64,000 bases of DNA from Wolbachia endosymbiont of Ctenocephalides felis wCfeT (GTDB lineage Bacteria; Pseudomonadota; Alphaproteobacteria; Rickettsiales; Anaplasmataceae). This document shows, in pieces, positions 52,039-63,991 of this stretch. Position 1 is the stretch's first letter. Each line of letters starts with the position of its first letter. The stretch lies in assembly GCF_012277295.1 (NCBI RefSeq), contig NZ_CP051156.1, forward strand, positions 1,178,001-1,242,000, in the 5' to 3' direction. The position numbers and the translations under genes are program-made. A model generated the notes under the pieces. The model was not told the origin of the DNA and did no database searches. It saw nothing but the letters and a program-made list of their open reading frames with translations.

Positions 52039-52469
52039 TATGATTCAACTTCATTCGCTTCATACTTCTCACCTCCTGATTTATTATTACCATTCTGTTT
52101 ACTACGATAATCATTAATTGCGGCTCTGACAGCATCCTCAGCAAGAACTGAACAATGTATCTTAACAGGTGGTAAAGATAACTCTTGTACTATTTGAGTA
52201 TTTTTTATTTGTGCAGCATCCTGAATAGTCTTTCCTTTTATTATCTCGGTCAGTAATGAACTTGAGGCAATGGCAGAACCACAGCCAAAAGTTTTAAACT
52301 TGGCATCTTCAATAATACCTTTTTCATTCACTTTTATCTGCAGTTTCATTACATCACCACACGATGGAGCACCAACCAGACCAGTACCAACTTTTGGATC
52401 ACTATTATCTAAAGACCCAACATTTCTTGGATTTTCATAATGATCTAAAATCTTTTCATTATAACTCAT
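52038..52469 (-). CDS. iscU: Fe-S cluster scaffold IscU
   Basis: It has 143 residues. The scaffold Cys are in GAPSCGDVM, FGCGSAIASSS and KIHCSVLAEDA; the LPPVK motif recognised by the HscA chaperone is present. It builds clusters with sulfur from IscS. The Lys/Asn-rich tail of about 20 residues is extra. Confidence 0.95.
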   Translation of the reverse strand: MSYNEKILDHYENPRNVGSLDNSDPKVGTGLVGAPSCGDVMKLQIKVNEKGIIEDAKFKTFGCGSAIASSSLLTEIIKGKTIQDAAQIKNTQIVQELSLPPVKIHCSVLAEDAVRAAINDYRSKQNGNNKSGGEKYEANEVES

Positions 52470-52728
52470 ATGATAACCTATACATTAATAACTATGTAGT
52501 TATAGCATATTAAGACTATAGAAGTAAACTACGGTAAAGCAGTTAAAAATATTTATAATTCTTGGTGTGAAAATTTTCATCATCAGAGAAATAATAACGG
52601 CAGTTGAGCAAAACTCTATGCTTTTAAAGACTACAGCAACCACAATTATAGCACTCTTTCCAATGTTTCCACTACCTCTAGCTAGCTTAGCTATTGCAGC
52701 AATATGGCGTTTCCTTTTGTTCCTAGCA

Positions 52729-52860
52729 TGAGCGATAAAGGTTACAGCTATGATAATTCTGTCTCAGAGAGCTTTCTTAGTTTACCAAAAAGAGACTGCC
52801 CATTCCAAGTACTCCATAGAGGTTTTTTTAGAGCTTGTTCGTAAACTAAAAAATCAAGCA
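52729..52860 (+). pseudogene. IS3-type transposase (OrfB) remnant
   Basis: The frame MSDKGYSYDNSVSESFLSL followed by KRDCPF resembles the catalytic C-terminal part of IS3-family OrfB, which usually reads GNCYDNAxxESFF. Only about 40 residues are visible. Confidence 0.55.
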
Positions 52861-52930
52861 TGTTCCCTCTTTAAATATAACTCTACTAATAGATAGATAT
52901 ATGAAATTTTCAGTAGATGTGGTGAGTAAA

Positions 52931-53210
52931 TCATACTCTTTTGATAGTTTCCTGTTTTTGTTGAAGTGGCACATCAAGCACCCTGCCTATTGCCCGAAAT
53001 CTACTATTATTCAAGTATATAGCTACCGCTATACACCTCGTTTTATCACTGTATTTTACTTGATTACCTTCCAATACTTGATTTTGCACACTTTTTACAG
53101 ATGCAGCACTGCATCCCTTTACCATTTTTGATCAGCTCATCTTGTTTGCAAAACTTACATCTTTCCGTATTCCCTTATCTCTAAAATCTAATCCTGGATT
53201 TCTATCTTGA
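52931..53210 (-). pseudogene. IS1-type InsA remnant
   Basis: On the minus strand VKYSDKTRCIAVAIYLN followed by FRAIGRVLDVP resembles IS1 InsA, and upstream CKFCKQDELIKNGKG may be its zinc-finger start in another frame. Broken by shifts. Confidence 0.55.
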
Positions 53211-53371
53211 TTTGTCAACGCCCAAAAAGGATAAGAATTTCAGCAATTTACTTTAATTCATAGTTGGAATTTACATGAAAAAATTCTGTTATATACCAAT
53301 AAAAAAATATTGACTTAAATACTTTTATGCACTTTCAATGCCGTTTTAAATAAGTATTAGGGAGGTAAGTT

Positions 53372-55096
53372 ATGCCTAAATCACATATTTTAGGTTACCC
53401 AAGGATGGGTGAACGTCGTGAATTAAAAAAAGCGTTAGAAGCCTATTGGGCAGGAAAAATCTCTCAAACTGATTTGCTTGAAACAAAAAATGCGCTGGAA
53501 AAGGACATTTGGGAAATGCAAAAAAATCAGGGTTAGATTACATCACCGTAGGAGACTTTGCATTATACGACCACGTATTGGACGCTAGTTTACTATTTAA
53601 CGTAATTCCGGAGCGGTTTATAGCCTGTGATAATGAGATGGATAGAATGTTTTGTATGGCCAGGGGTAAGGCGCCTAATGGTTCAGAAGCTCAAGCCTGT
53701 GAGATGACGAAATGGTTTGATACCAATTATCACTACATTGTTCCTGAATTCTCAAAAGAACAAAAGTTTACTTTAAATCCAGAAAAATTACTGGACGCTG
53801 TGGAACGTGCTCAATCCACAGTAGGGAATTCTATTAAACCGGTTATTTTGGGACCACTCACTTTCCTATGGTTAGGGAAGGTGGGCAATGATACGGATAA
53901 ATTATCGTTATTAGAAAATTTAATTCCTCAATACAATCGACTCTTTGAATTACTCAACCAAGCTGGGGTTCAGTGGGTACAAATGGATGAACCTATCTTA
54001 GCCCTTGATCTAAACAGGGATTGGAAAGAAGCGTTTGTACACGCCTATTCAGAACTTCAATGCTCAAAAGTAAATGCACTGCTCACGACCTACTTCGGTG
54101 CTTTAGATGACAATCTGGAGTTCGTTTCAAAAATGCTTGTGTCCGGCTTGCATATCGACCTATGTAGAGGTCCAGAACAACTGACCGATGTTTTAAAACA
54201 GTGGCCATAGAATAAGGTATTGTCTTTAGGTGTTGTAGATGGTAGGAATATATGGAAAAACGATCTGACTGAAACACTGAGTCTCGTCGAGGATCTTAGT
54301 AAAAATAATGGGGTTTCTCCAGAAAATATATGGGTGGGTTCTTCATGCTCTTTGTTACATTGTCCCATTGATTTGTCACTAGAAACGGAGCTTGATGCAG
54401 ACATAAAGGATTGGATGGCTTTTTCAAAACAAAAGATACAAGAAGTTGCCACAATTTCCCGAGGATTAAGTGAAGAAAAGTCGTCGATAGAAGAAACGTT
54501 ACAAGAAAATCGCCAGGTCGTTCTTTCTCGGTCTACATCAAAGAAAATTCACGATAATACGGTTAAAGAAAGAGTTAGCAAAATAACGGAATTAGGGAGT
54601 AAAAGAGCTCATGACTACTGTACTCGAGCTAATGTCCAAAAAGAAGAATTGAAATTACCTCTTTTACCGACAACGACGATTGGGTCTTTTCCTCAAACTC
54701 AAGAGATACGACGGAATCGCTCTCAATTCAAGAAAGGGGATACCCTCAATGAATATCAAATTTCCTAAAAGAAGAAATAAAAGAGGTTATAAGAGTTCAA
54801 GAAGAATTAGGGCTAGACATACTCGTTCATGGTGAACCAGAACGGAACGATATGGTAGAGCATTTTGGTGAACTGCTTCAGGGATTTACCTTTACCAAGA
54901 ATGGTTGGGTTCAAAGCTATGGATCACGGTGTGTAAAACCTCCTGTTATTTACGGTGATGTAAAAAGAACACAGCCTATGACCTTAGAATGGTCTGAATA
55001 TGCCCAGTCACTTACTGATAAGCCTGTTAAGGGTATGCTCACAGGGCCAGTAACGATTTTAGAATGGTCTTTTGTCCGAGATGATCAGCCCAGACA
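53372..55096 (+). pseudogene. metE: Cobalamin-independent methionine synthase, N-terminal part, decayed
   Basis: ATG 53372 after GGGAGGTAAGTT begins [20 protein letters not shown], typical of MetE. Three lesions are visible: a frameshift in an A run at 53520-53525 (the frame resumes at [18 protein letters not shown]), a TAG at 54208-54210 after LKQWP, and a frameshift near 54760 after LNEYQ. The frame then gives [36 protein letters not shown] and [21 protein letters not shown], and stops at the IS66 end. The next residues ([14 protein letters not shown]) are at 14.9 kb. Confidence 0.95.
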
Positions 55097-56557
55097 GTAT
55101 CCATTCAGGTGTATGGCTTAAGAAGCAATAGCCAGTAGGTTTTGAAAAGGATTTAACTTCTTTTGCCTCCAAGTCAAGTACAATGAAATTATCCTCTCAA
55201 GAAACATATTTCCCCGTTTCGATTGTGTAAAATATGAAACTTTTCGGTAAACAACGTAATGCCGAATCTGTCGCTCAGCATAGTTGTTTGTCAGTGGAAT
55301 ATTTTCTGGATCGTCCAAAAATTTCCACATCATCAGATCCGATTTCATGATATTTTTTGCTACTCGAGACGCTCCAATTGCCTCGGGTAAATTTGATATA
55401 TTCTTTAAGTAATATCTCGTTCGCTTGCGTAATTTTCTTGCTCTTCTTATGAACCTTAATGTGTCTATTTCATCCTTTAACAGAGCTTTTTTCAATGCAA
55501 ATAATTCAGTAGCAACATTCCTTAAATAATACCCCAAAACTTTCACTTCGCTATTCCAACTATGAGACAACCTTTCAAAATCTCTTGCTAAATGTGCCCA
55601 ACAGACCTGCCTTTTCTTGCTGGAAAAGTAGTTGTAAGCTGCATATCTGTTGGTCACTACTAGGTTGTTATTCTTTCCAAATTTACTATTTTCCAGGACT
55701 TTCATCCCTCTTGACTCTGTCAATTTGATCACACTTCCTATTTTGCTCGCAAACATCCAGCACCAGCCCTGTTTACCTTTGTTGTAATGGCTAGTTTCAT
55801 CGATATGTAAAATTTTGCTCTTGCTTACCTCTTCCTCAATTTGCTCATATGCTTCTTGGCATTTTTCTGCCACTCTAGCCTCGCTATTTGATACACTACC
55901 GACGCTGATATCCAGGTTGAAAATGTCCTTTATAATATTTGCCACTTCTTTTTTCGAATTCTTGTAAAATCCACTTAATGCTGCAATTACTGACTTAACT
56001 CTTGGACCAAATGTGTCCGCAGTTACTCCTTCTTGTAGCTTGCTACTTTTTCTTTTTCCACATCTTTTGCAACGTCCATGCTCTAGTTGATATTCAACTA
56101 CATACGGCTTGATTTCCGGCAAATCGACCTTTTGATGAGTATACGGATCTTTTGATACCGCAATTTCTCCTCCGCACTCACACGTATTGGGCAGTTCTAT
56201 TTTTACCATCTCATCTGCCTCCATTTTAGGGCGGTAACTGCCTTTATGTCCAACCTGTGCTCCTACTTTCCTGTCACTTTTTGGCTTATTTTCCCTCATC
56301 TTATATAATTCTTTGGAGCTTGGTATAGATGAATTTTTTGAATTTAAGCCAAGCCTTTCTTTTAACTCAGCGTTTTCGATCCTTAGCGCTTTATTTTCTG
56401 CTTTAAGCTCTTCTATTTTTGTTTCTAACTTTTCTATAGTCTGCTTAAACTTTCGCAAAATTCTAAAAGATCAACCATATTACCTCACAGCCACTCTAGT
56501 TTACCTTTTTAGCATTCCTTGTCTACTCTTTATTTTACCGCCCGGCTGAATGGATAC
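55097..56557 (-). mobile_element. IS66-type element, copy 6 (1461 bp)
   Basis: Full-length, minus orientation. The left flank ends in GCCCAGACA, the same nine bases that follow the IS end at 14,896 on the other strand. The right flank is AATATTACT and does not match. Confidence 0.96.
55118..56458 (-). CDS. IS66-type transposase with altered catalytic site
   Basis: Open over 446 residues, but VVTDRYAAY reads VVTNRYAAY, so the second catalytic Asp is Asn. It should therefore be inactive although the frame is intact. It shares LGLNSK with copy 7. Confidence 0.9.
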   Translation of the reverse strand: MRKFKQTIEKLETKIEELKAENKALRIENAELKERLGLNSKNSSIPSSKELYKMRENKPKSDRKVGAQVGHKGSYRPKMEADEMVKIELPNTCECGGEIAVSKDPYTHQKVDLPEIKPYVVEYQLEHGRCKRCGKRKSSKLQEGVTADTFGPRVKSVIAALSGFYKNSKKEVANIIKDIFNLDISVGSVSNSEARVAEKCQEAYEQIEEEVSKSKILHIDETSHYNKGKQGWCWMFASKIGSVIKLTESRGMKVLENSKFGKNNNLVVTNRYAAYNYFSSKKRQVCWAHLARDFERLSHSWNSEVKVLGYYLRNVATELFALKKALLKDEIDTLRFIRRARKLRKRTRYYLKNISNLPEAIGASRVAKNIMKSDLMMWKFLDDPENIPLTNNYAERQIRHYVVYRKVSYFTQSKRGNMFLERIISLYLTWRQKKLNPFQNLLAIAS

Positions 56558-56559
56558 AA

Positions 56560-58677
<2,118 letters not shown>

Positions 58678-58688
58678 TCAAAAGCAGC

Positions 58689-58931
58689 TTAGTAGTTTCT
58701 TTTCACAGTAATTTCCACCTCACAATCCAATAGAGATAAGAGCATGAAAATCCTTTCTGCGCTAAACCCTTTAGTCTTCAAATTTTCAATTGACGATATT
58801 TTTGGCTGGTCCAGTTCCAGCATATCTGCAGCTACTGTCTGAGTCCAGTTATGAGCTTTTATAATATCTCTTACAATGCTCAACAATTCTGTTCTTACTT
58901 TATTTTTATTACTCCATTTTACTACAAGCAT
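58689..58931 (-). CDS. XRE-family helix-turn-helix protein (HigA-like)
   Basis: It has 80 residues from ATG 58931 (GAGGAAATT upstream): WTQTVAADMLELDQPKISSIENLK is the HTH, followed by FSAERIFMLLSLLDCEVEITVK, as in HigA/MqsA-like antitoxins. No toxin gene is beside it. A longer frame starts at 58982 but reaches the intron border. The group II intron lies 54 bases upstream, in its leader. It could be an orphan antitoxin or a regulator. Confidence 0.8.
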   Translation of the reverse strand: MLVVKWSNKNKVRTELLSIVRDIIKAHNWTQTVAADMLELDQPKISSIENLKTKGFSAERIFMLLSLLDCEVEITVKRNY

Positions 58932-58985
58932 AATTTCCTCACCAAAAATTTGTCCTCTTTCAGCAACAGACAAAATCAACATGTG

Positions 58986-61290
58986 TTATCTAAGTGAGGA
59001 AAGTTACCCCTCCCCACTCGACTTCAGAACCGGACTTGATAGTTTGCCCATCATCCGGCTCCTCTGTAATTTGGCGCTTGTCACGCATACTCTTATGTAA
59101 TTGATCATGGCAATGCTTGTGTAACAAGGATAAGTTTTTCATGTCATTATTACATCTATTCCGATCTTGATGATGCACGTGTGCTAGGTCCTCAAATCTG
59201 AACTGAAGATGACAATAATTGCATTTACCTTGCTGCAGCTTTAGTAATTTTATTACTCGTGTTGACCTCCATGGTATTTTACTTAGGCGACTTCCCCAGT
59301 ATGTCCAATCCCCATCATACGGAGATTTGGTTTCCTTCACTTTGACATGCCTCTTAATAGCATGATCTCCATGTTTGATAAGATGTATTCCGTTACTTGT
59401 CATGAACCTCCAATTGTCGTTGTTATACTTTCTAAAGTATTTTCTTTTTATCCAGCGTTTCCCTTTGTTATGGTGTCTACGAACTGCCCATTTCCAAAGT
59501 TTCTCAAACATGATACAGTTTAATTTACTAAAGATTCTGCTTGAAACTACCGAAGTGTAATATTGACACCATCCTCTAATAATTAGATTAAGTTCTTTTA
59601 TTATTGCCTCTTGAGGTACTCCGCGCATTTTCTTAAGCTTCATTTTTATGGTTGATGTATGTTGCTTTACTGATTTACAACTTGGTTTAATCAATAACTT
59701 GTAACCTCTCTTATTTCTTACTTGATACTGTCGTACAGTAAATCCAAGAAAATCGAAACCTGGTTTCTCTCCACTGAGAGAATTTATTGTGTGAGAAATT
59801 CTTGTCTTTGATGGTTTCAATTCTAATCCAATGGTATTTAACCATTTTTCAACTAGAATCTTAGCTTTCAGAACAAGTTCCTTGCTCTCATGTAAAATCA
59901 CAAAATTGTCAGCATAAGTAATTACGCCAATCGAATTCAGTACATGTTTGTAAGCTCCGCTACCATATTTCTTTTTCATATGTTGACAAAGTTCTTCCTT
60001 GAGTTCTTCTTTGATATTCTGCTCTAATCCATATAATGCTACACATGCAAGAAGTGGAGATATTGTCCCTCCTTGAATTGTACCACATTTAGTGGGTTTG
60101 AACTTTCTATCTTCCATAACGCCTGCTTTCAACCATCCTTTTATAATTCTCTTTAAAGTCGGTGTGGTATTGAGTTTTTCTAACAGTGCATGATAATCGA
60201 TATTATCAAAGCATCCGGAAATATCAGCACCTAATACAAATGCTGTCTTCCTTCCAAGTGCGATAAATATGGCTTCTATTGCATCCTTACACGATCTACC
60301 AGGTCTAAAACCATATGTGTTAGGTTCAAATTTTGCTTCCCACTCTGGTTCTAGCACCATTTTAACAAGTGTTTGCTTTGCTCGATCTGTTATTGTGGGT
60401 ATCCCCAGTGGTCTTTCCTCAGTTTTTCCAGGTTTTGGAATCCAGACACGTCTTGATGGTTCAGCCTTCTCTTTTATATCTAAAGAATATGCTAATTGCA
60501 ACCTTTCTTTTTGATTGAGATTAGCTTTTCCATCAACTCCTGCTGTCTTTTTTCCTCTGTTATCCTGAGTTATCTTCCTAACAGCGAGCATTCTCCCACT
60601 TGTTGATTTGAGTAATAATCTCTGAAGATTATGCATCTTTTTGATATCATTACACTTAGAAGCTCGGTAAATTCGTTTTTGTAGCTTGAATACAGATTTT
60701 TCTAGCTCACGCCAAGGAATTGTATTCCATTCATACCTAACTTTCTGTTGGTCCATAACATATACACTACTACTCACAACTTTACCCTCCAAATTACAGT
60801 GTCTACGTCTGCATATCCTAAGCATTACCTTAGGCATTAGCTTCTTAGACAATCCCTCCACATAGAAGCATTCAGTTGGCTACCTTCTTAATTATCCCTT
60901 TAAAATAAAGAATAATAAGAACGTCTATGTGGTTACTCCGTTCCATGAAACCGTTTCCCGTTAAACTTAGGTCCCTATTATTTGCCGGAAGATAGGAAAC
61001 ATCTTGTTTAGAAAGTAAAATCTAAACATCCACTTCTCCACACCTTTTGGTTTATGTGTATCAACCTTTTTCACATATTTAACATAACGACAATTCAAAC
61101 ATAGGTTCCTCTCGTAACCATATTTAACTCTTTTTGGGAGGATTTATTATAAGGTTTAATATTACTCCCTTTTAGTCCATGCTTTCATTTTAAGTAGTTG
61201 CCAATTACCTAAAATGTGGACTATAATTTCAACCAGATGTTATGGTGGATGGAATTCAACCATCACGATTCCACGACTTCCAGATCGCAC
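58986..61290 (-). mobile_element. Group II intron (about 2.3 kb)
   Basis: On the minus strand the 5' end reads GTGCGATC at 61290, as in bacterial group II introns. Domain V is at 59061-59027 (GAGCCGGATG at one arm, AAGTCCGGTTC at the other), and a domain VI-like stem (GTGGGGAGG...CCTCAC) follows to about 58986. The intron carries a maturase gene. The exact 3' end is inferred to within a few bases. About 500 bases upstream of the gene hold the domain I-III structure. Confidence 0.85.
58990..60756 (-). CDS. ltrA: Group II intron reverse transcriptase/maturase (LtrA-like)
   Basis: It has 588 residues from ATG 60756 (MDQQKVRYEWNTIPWRELE, the usual start). RT domain: GKKTAGVDG, RPLGIPTITDRAKQ, YGFRPGRSCKDAI, GADISGCFDNIDH-type GADISGCFDNIDY, GGTISPLL, VITYADNFVIL. 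It is followed by the maturase X domain and an HNH endonuclease (CNYCHLQF, HVHHQDRNRCNN, LLHKHCHDQLH). The RT box reads YADN and not YADD. The frame reads through domain V to the intron end. Confidence 0.93.
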   Translation of the reverse strand: MDQQKVRYEWNTIPWRELEKSVFKLQKRIYRASKCNDIKKMHNLQRLLLKSTSGRMLAVRKITQDNRGKKTAGVDGKANLNQKERLQLAYSLDIKEKAEPSRRVWIPKPGKTEERPLGIPTITDRAKQTLVKMVLEPEWEAKFEPNTYGFRPGRSCKDAIEAIFIALGRKTAFVLGADISGCFDNIDYHALLEKLNTTPTLKRIIKGWLKAGVMEDRKFKPTKCGTIQGGTISPLLACVALYGLEQNIKEELKEELCQHMKKKYGSGAYKHVLNSIGVITYADNFVILHESKELVLKAKILVEKWLNTIGLELKPSKTRISHTINSLSGEKPGFDFLGFTVRQYQVRNKRGYKLLIKPSCKSVKQHTSTIKMKLKKMRGVPQEAIIKELNLIIRGWCQYYTSVVSSRIFSKLNCIMFEKLWKWAVRRHHNKGKRWIKRKYFRKYNNDNWRFMTSNGIHLIKHGDHAIKRHVKVKETKSPYDGDWTYWGSRLSKIPWRSTRVIKLLKLQQGKCNYCHLQFRFEDLAHVHHQDRNRCNNDMKNLSLLHKHCHDQLHKSMRDKRQITEEPDDGQTIKSGSEVEWGGVTFLT

Positions 61291-61345
61291 TTACTGCTGT
61301 TATTTTTAGTATATTCTAGCTTTACACTAAATATAAATAATTTTC

Positions 61346-62806
61346 GTATCCATTCAGCCGGGCGGTAAAATAAAGAGTAGACAAGGAATGCTAAAAAGGT
61401 AAACTAGAGTGGCTGTGAGGTAATATGGTTGATCTTTTAGAATTTTGCGAAAGTTTAAGCAGACTATAGAAAAGTTAGAAACAAAAATAGAAGAGCTTAA
61501 AGCAGAAAATAAAGCGCTAAGGATCGAAAACGCTGAGTTAAAAGAAAGGCTTGGCTTAAATTCAAAAAATTCATCTATACCAAGCTCCAAAGAATTATAT
61601 AAGATGAGGGAAAATAAGCCAAAAAGTGACAGGAAAGTAGGAGCACAGGTTGGACATAAAGGCAGTTACCGCCCTAAAATGGAGGCAGATGAGATGGTAA
61701 AAATAGAACTGCCCAATACGTGTGAGTGCGGAGGAGAAATTGCGGTATCAAAAGATCCGTATACTCATCAAAAGGTCGATTTGCCGGAAATCAAGCCGTA
61801 TGTAGTTGAATATCAACTAGAGCATGGACGTTGCAAAAGATGTGGAAAAAGAAAAAGTAGCAAGCTACAAGAAGGAGTAACTGCGGACACATTTGGTCCA
61901 AGAGTTAAGTCAGTAATTACAGCATTAAGTGGATTTTACAAGAATTCGAAAAAAGAAGTGGCAAATATTATAAAGGACATTTTCAACCTGGATATCAGCG
62001 TCGGTAGTGTATCAAATAGCGAGGCTAGAGTGGCAGAAAAATGCCAAGAAGCATATGAGCAAATTGAGGAAGAGGTAAGCAAGAGCAAAATTTTACATAT
62101 CGATGAAACTAGCCATTACAACAAAGGTAAACAGGGCTGGTGCTGGATGTTTGCGAGCAAAATAGGAAGTGTGATCAAATTGACAGAGTCAAGAGGGATG
62201 AAAGTCCTGGAAAATAGTAAATTTGGAAAGAATAACAACCTAGTAGTGACCGACAGATATGCAGCTTACAACTACTTTTCCAGCAAGAAAAGGCAGGTCT
62301 GTTGGGCACATTTAGCAAGAGATTTTGAAAGGTTGTCTCATAGTTGGAATAGCGAAGTGAAAGTTTTGGGGTATTATTTAAGGAATGTTGCTACTGAATT
62401 ATTTGCATTGAAAAAAGCTCTGTTAAAGGATGAAATAGACACATTAAGGTTCATAAGAAGAGCAAGAAAATTACGCAAGCGAACGAGATATTACTTAAAG
62501 AATATATCAAATTTACCCGAGGCAATTGGAGCGTCTCGAGTAGCAAAAAATATCATGAAATCGGATCTGATGATGTGGAAATTTTTGGACGATCCAGAAA
62601 ATATTCCACTGACAAACAACTATGCTGAGCGACAGATTCGGCATTACGTTGTTTACCGAAAAGTTTCATATTTTACACAATCGAAACGGGGAAATATGTT
62701 TCTTGAGAGGATAATTTCATTGTACTTGACTTGGAGGCAAAAGAAGTTAAATCCTTTTCAAAACCTACTGGCTATTGCTTCTTAAGCCATACACCTGAAT
62801 GGATAC
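61346..62806 (+). mobile_element. IS66-type element, copy 7 (1461 bp)
   Basis: Full-length, plus orientation, 55 bases from the 5' border of the group II intron. Flanks (ATAATTTTC and GACACTAGG) do not match. Confidence 0.96.
61445..62785 (+). CDS. IS66-type transposase
   Basis: Intact 446 residues with all three catalytic motifs. It carries LGLNSK (as copy 6) and VITALSG (as copy 4). Confidence 0.93.
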   Translation: MRKFKQTIEKLETKIEELKAENKALRIENAELKERLGLNSKNSSIPSSKELYKMRENKPKSDRKVGAQVGHKGSYRPKMEADEMVKIELPNTCECGGEIAVSKDPYTHQKVDLPEIKPYVVEYQLEHGRCKRCGKRKSSKLQEGVTADTFGPRVKSVITALSGFYKNSKKEVANIIKDIFNLDISVGSVSNSEARVAEKCQEAYEQIEEEVSKSKILHIDETSHYNKGKQGWCWMFASKIGSVIKLTESRGMKVLENSKFGKNNNLVVTDRYAAYNYFSSKKRQVCWAHLARDFERLSHSWNSEVKVLGYYLRNVATELFALKKALLKDEIDTLRFIRRARKLRKRTRYYLKNISNLPEAIGASRVAKNIMKSDLMMWKFLDDPENIPLTNNYAERQIRHYVVYRKVSYFTQSKRGNMFLERIISLYLTWRQKKLNPFQNLLAIAS

Positions 62807-62875
62807 GACACTAGGATGACACCTTTGGAACAATGTTCGTACACTTCTGCTGTGGATTAAGAGATCAAGCGATTC

Positions 62876-63514
62876 TTAGATTTTATATCTCTTGTGCTCA
62901 AATTCACATAAATCGTGAATTATGCATGTATCACATAAAGGTCTTTGTGCTTTGCAAACATATCTACCATGTAAAACCAACCAATGGTGCGCATAAAGTA
63001 AGTATTTTTTTGGCACAGCCTTTAAAAGAGATTGCTCTGTTTTAAGCACGTCTTTCTCTTTTACAAGCCCAACCCTATTGCTAACTCTAAAAACGTGAGT
63101 ATCAACTGCTAATGTTGGGATACCAAGCCCTGAGTTTAAAAATACATTTGCGCTTTTTCTGCCAACTCCAGGCAGGGCTACTAAGCTGTCAAAATCAGTG
63201 GGCACTTTGCTATCGTGCCGTTCAATTAATATTTTACACAGTTCTATTATGTTTTTTGCTTTGGAATTATATAGACCTATACTGCTGATGCTTTTTCTTA
63301 GCTCACCTTGCCCAAAACTTAACATTTTTTCTGGAGTATTAACAATGTTAAATAATTCTTTTGTAATTTTATTAACACTTACATCAGTTGTGCGTGCTGA
63401 TAAAACAACCGCAATAAGTAATGTAAAATGATTAGTATAATTTAGCTCTATTTTTGGTGTAGGGTTTGATTGCTGAAACCTTTCAAATATCAGTTCTACT
63501 TTCTCTGAATCCAT
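62876..63514 (-). CDS. nth: Endonuclease III
   Basis: DNA glycosylase/AP lyase for oxidised pyrimidines. It has 212 residues: LLIAVVLSARTTD, the helix-hairpin-helix ALPGVGRKSANV with the catalytic Lys near residue 120, VDTHVFRVSNRVGL with the catalytic Asp near 138, and the [4Fe-4S] Cys set CKAQRPLCDTCIIHDLC near the end. The usual SAQTTD reads SARTTD. Confidence 0.96.
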   Translation of the reverse strand: MDSEKVELIFERFQQSNPTPKIELNYTNHFTLLIAVVLSARTTDVSVNKITKELFNIVNTPEKMLSFGQGELRKSISSIGLYNSKAKNIIELCKILIERHDSKVPTDFDSLVALPGVGRKSANVFLNSGLGIPTLAVDTHVFRVSNRVGLVKEKDVLKTEQSLLKAVPKKYLLYAHHWLVLHGRYVCKAQRPLCDTCIIHDLCEFEHKRYKI

Positions 63515-63535
63515 TCATAGAGCTAAAAGCTTATA

Positions 63536-63991
63536 CTATACCGTAACGTTCGGTTGTGCAAACTCAGCTATTTGAGGTGTAAATGGCTGTTCAGTACTAA
63601 CGTCTTGCATGTCAGAATCTACTCCATCTAGATTTCTCTCAGCAAATTCACCTACTAGTTCTGCAAAATATTTCTTAACAAAAGGCATAATAATCGGCAT
63701 TAGTAACTTACGTGGATCATACCACTTTAGTAAGTCAGTTGCCTTTTGCACTCTATCTCTTGGATCTTCTTCAAGCAGGTCTCTCGTATATTTTTCAGTG
63801 TATACTTCAGAACCTTTTGCAAAAATAGGAGCCAGTGCTTCAATTAATATAGCTGCAAATAATAAAGGACTGAGTATAACACCCCCTATAGTTAAACCAT
63901 TTGCAATAAAATTTGTTGTGAGTAGATAAACAGAAAAAGCAGCCAGAGGGTAGTTAATCAAAAACTTGCTAGCTAGTGAAATATAGTTCAT
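63536..63991 (-). CDS. Hypothetical membrane protein
   Basis: It has 151 residues with two hydrophobic segments (about 10-30 and 35-55) and then a soluble part (DLLEEDPRDRVQKATDLLKWYDP). The tail is acidic and polar. No family is recognised. It lies 21 bases upstream of nth on the same strand. Confidence 0.6.
   Translation of the reverse strand: MNYISLASKFLINYPLAAFSVYLLTTNFIANGLTIGGVILSPLLFAAILIEALAPIFAKGSEVYTEKYTRDLLEEDPRDRVQKATDLLKWYDPRKLLMPIIMPFVKKYFAELVGEFAERNLDGVDSDMQDVSTEQPFTPQIAEFAQPNVTV

Larger units (their letters stand above)
52470..53371. other. Stretch of transposase remnants between iscU and metE
   Basis: No intact gene. It holds an IS3-like piece (about 52729-52830) and an IS1-like piece (about 52931-53210), and otherwise AT-rich spacer. 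Confidence 0.6.
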
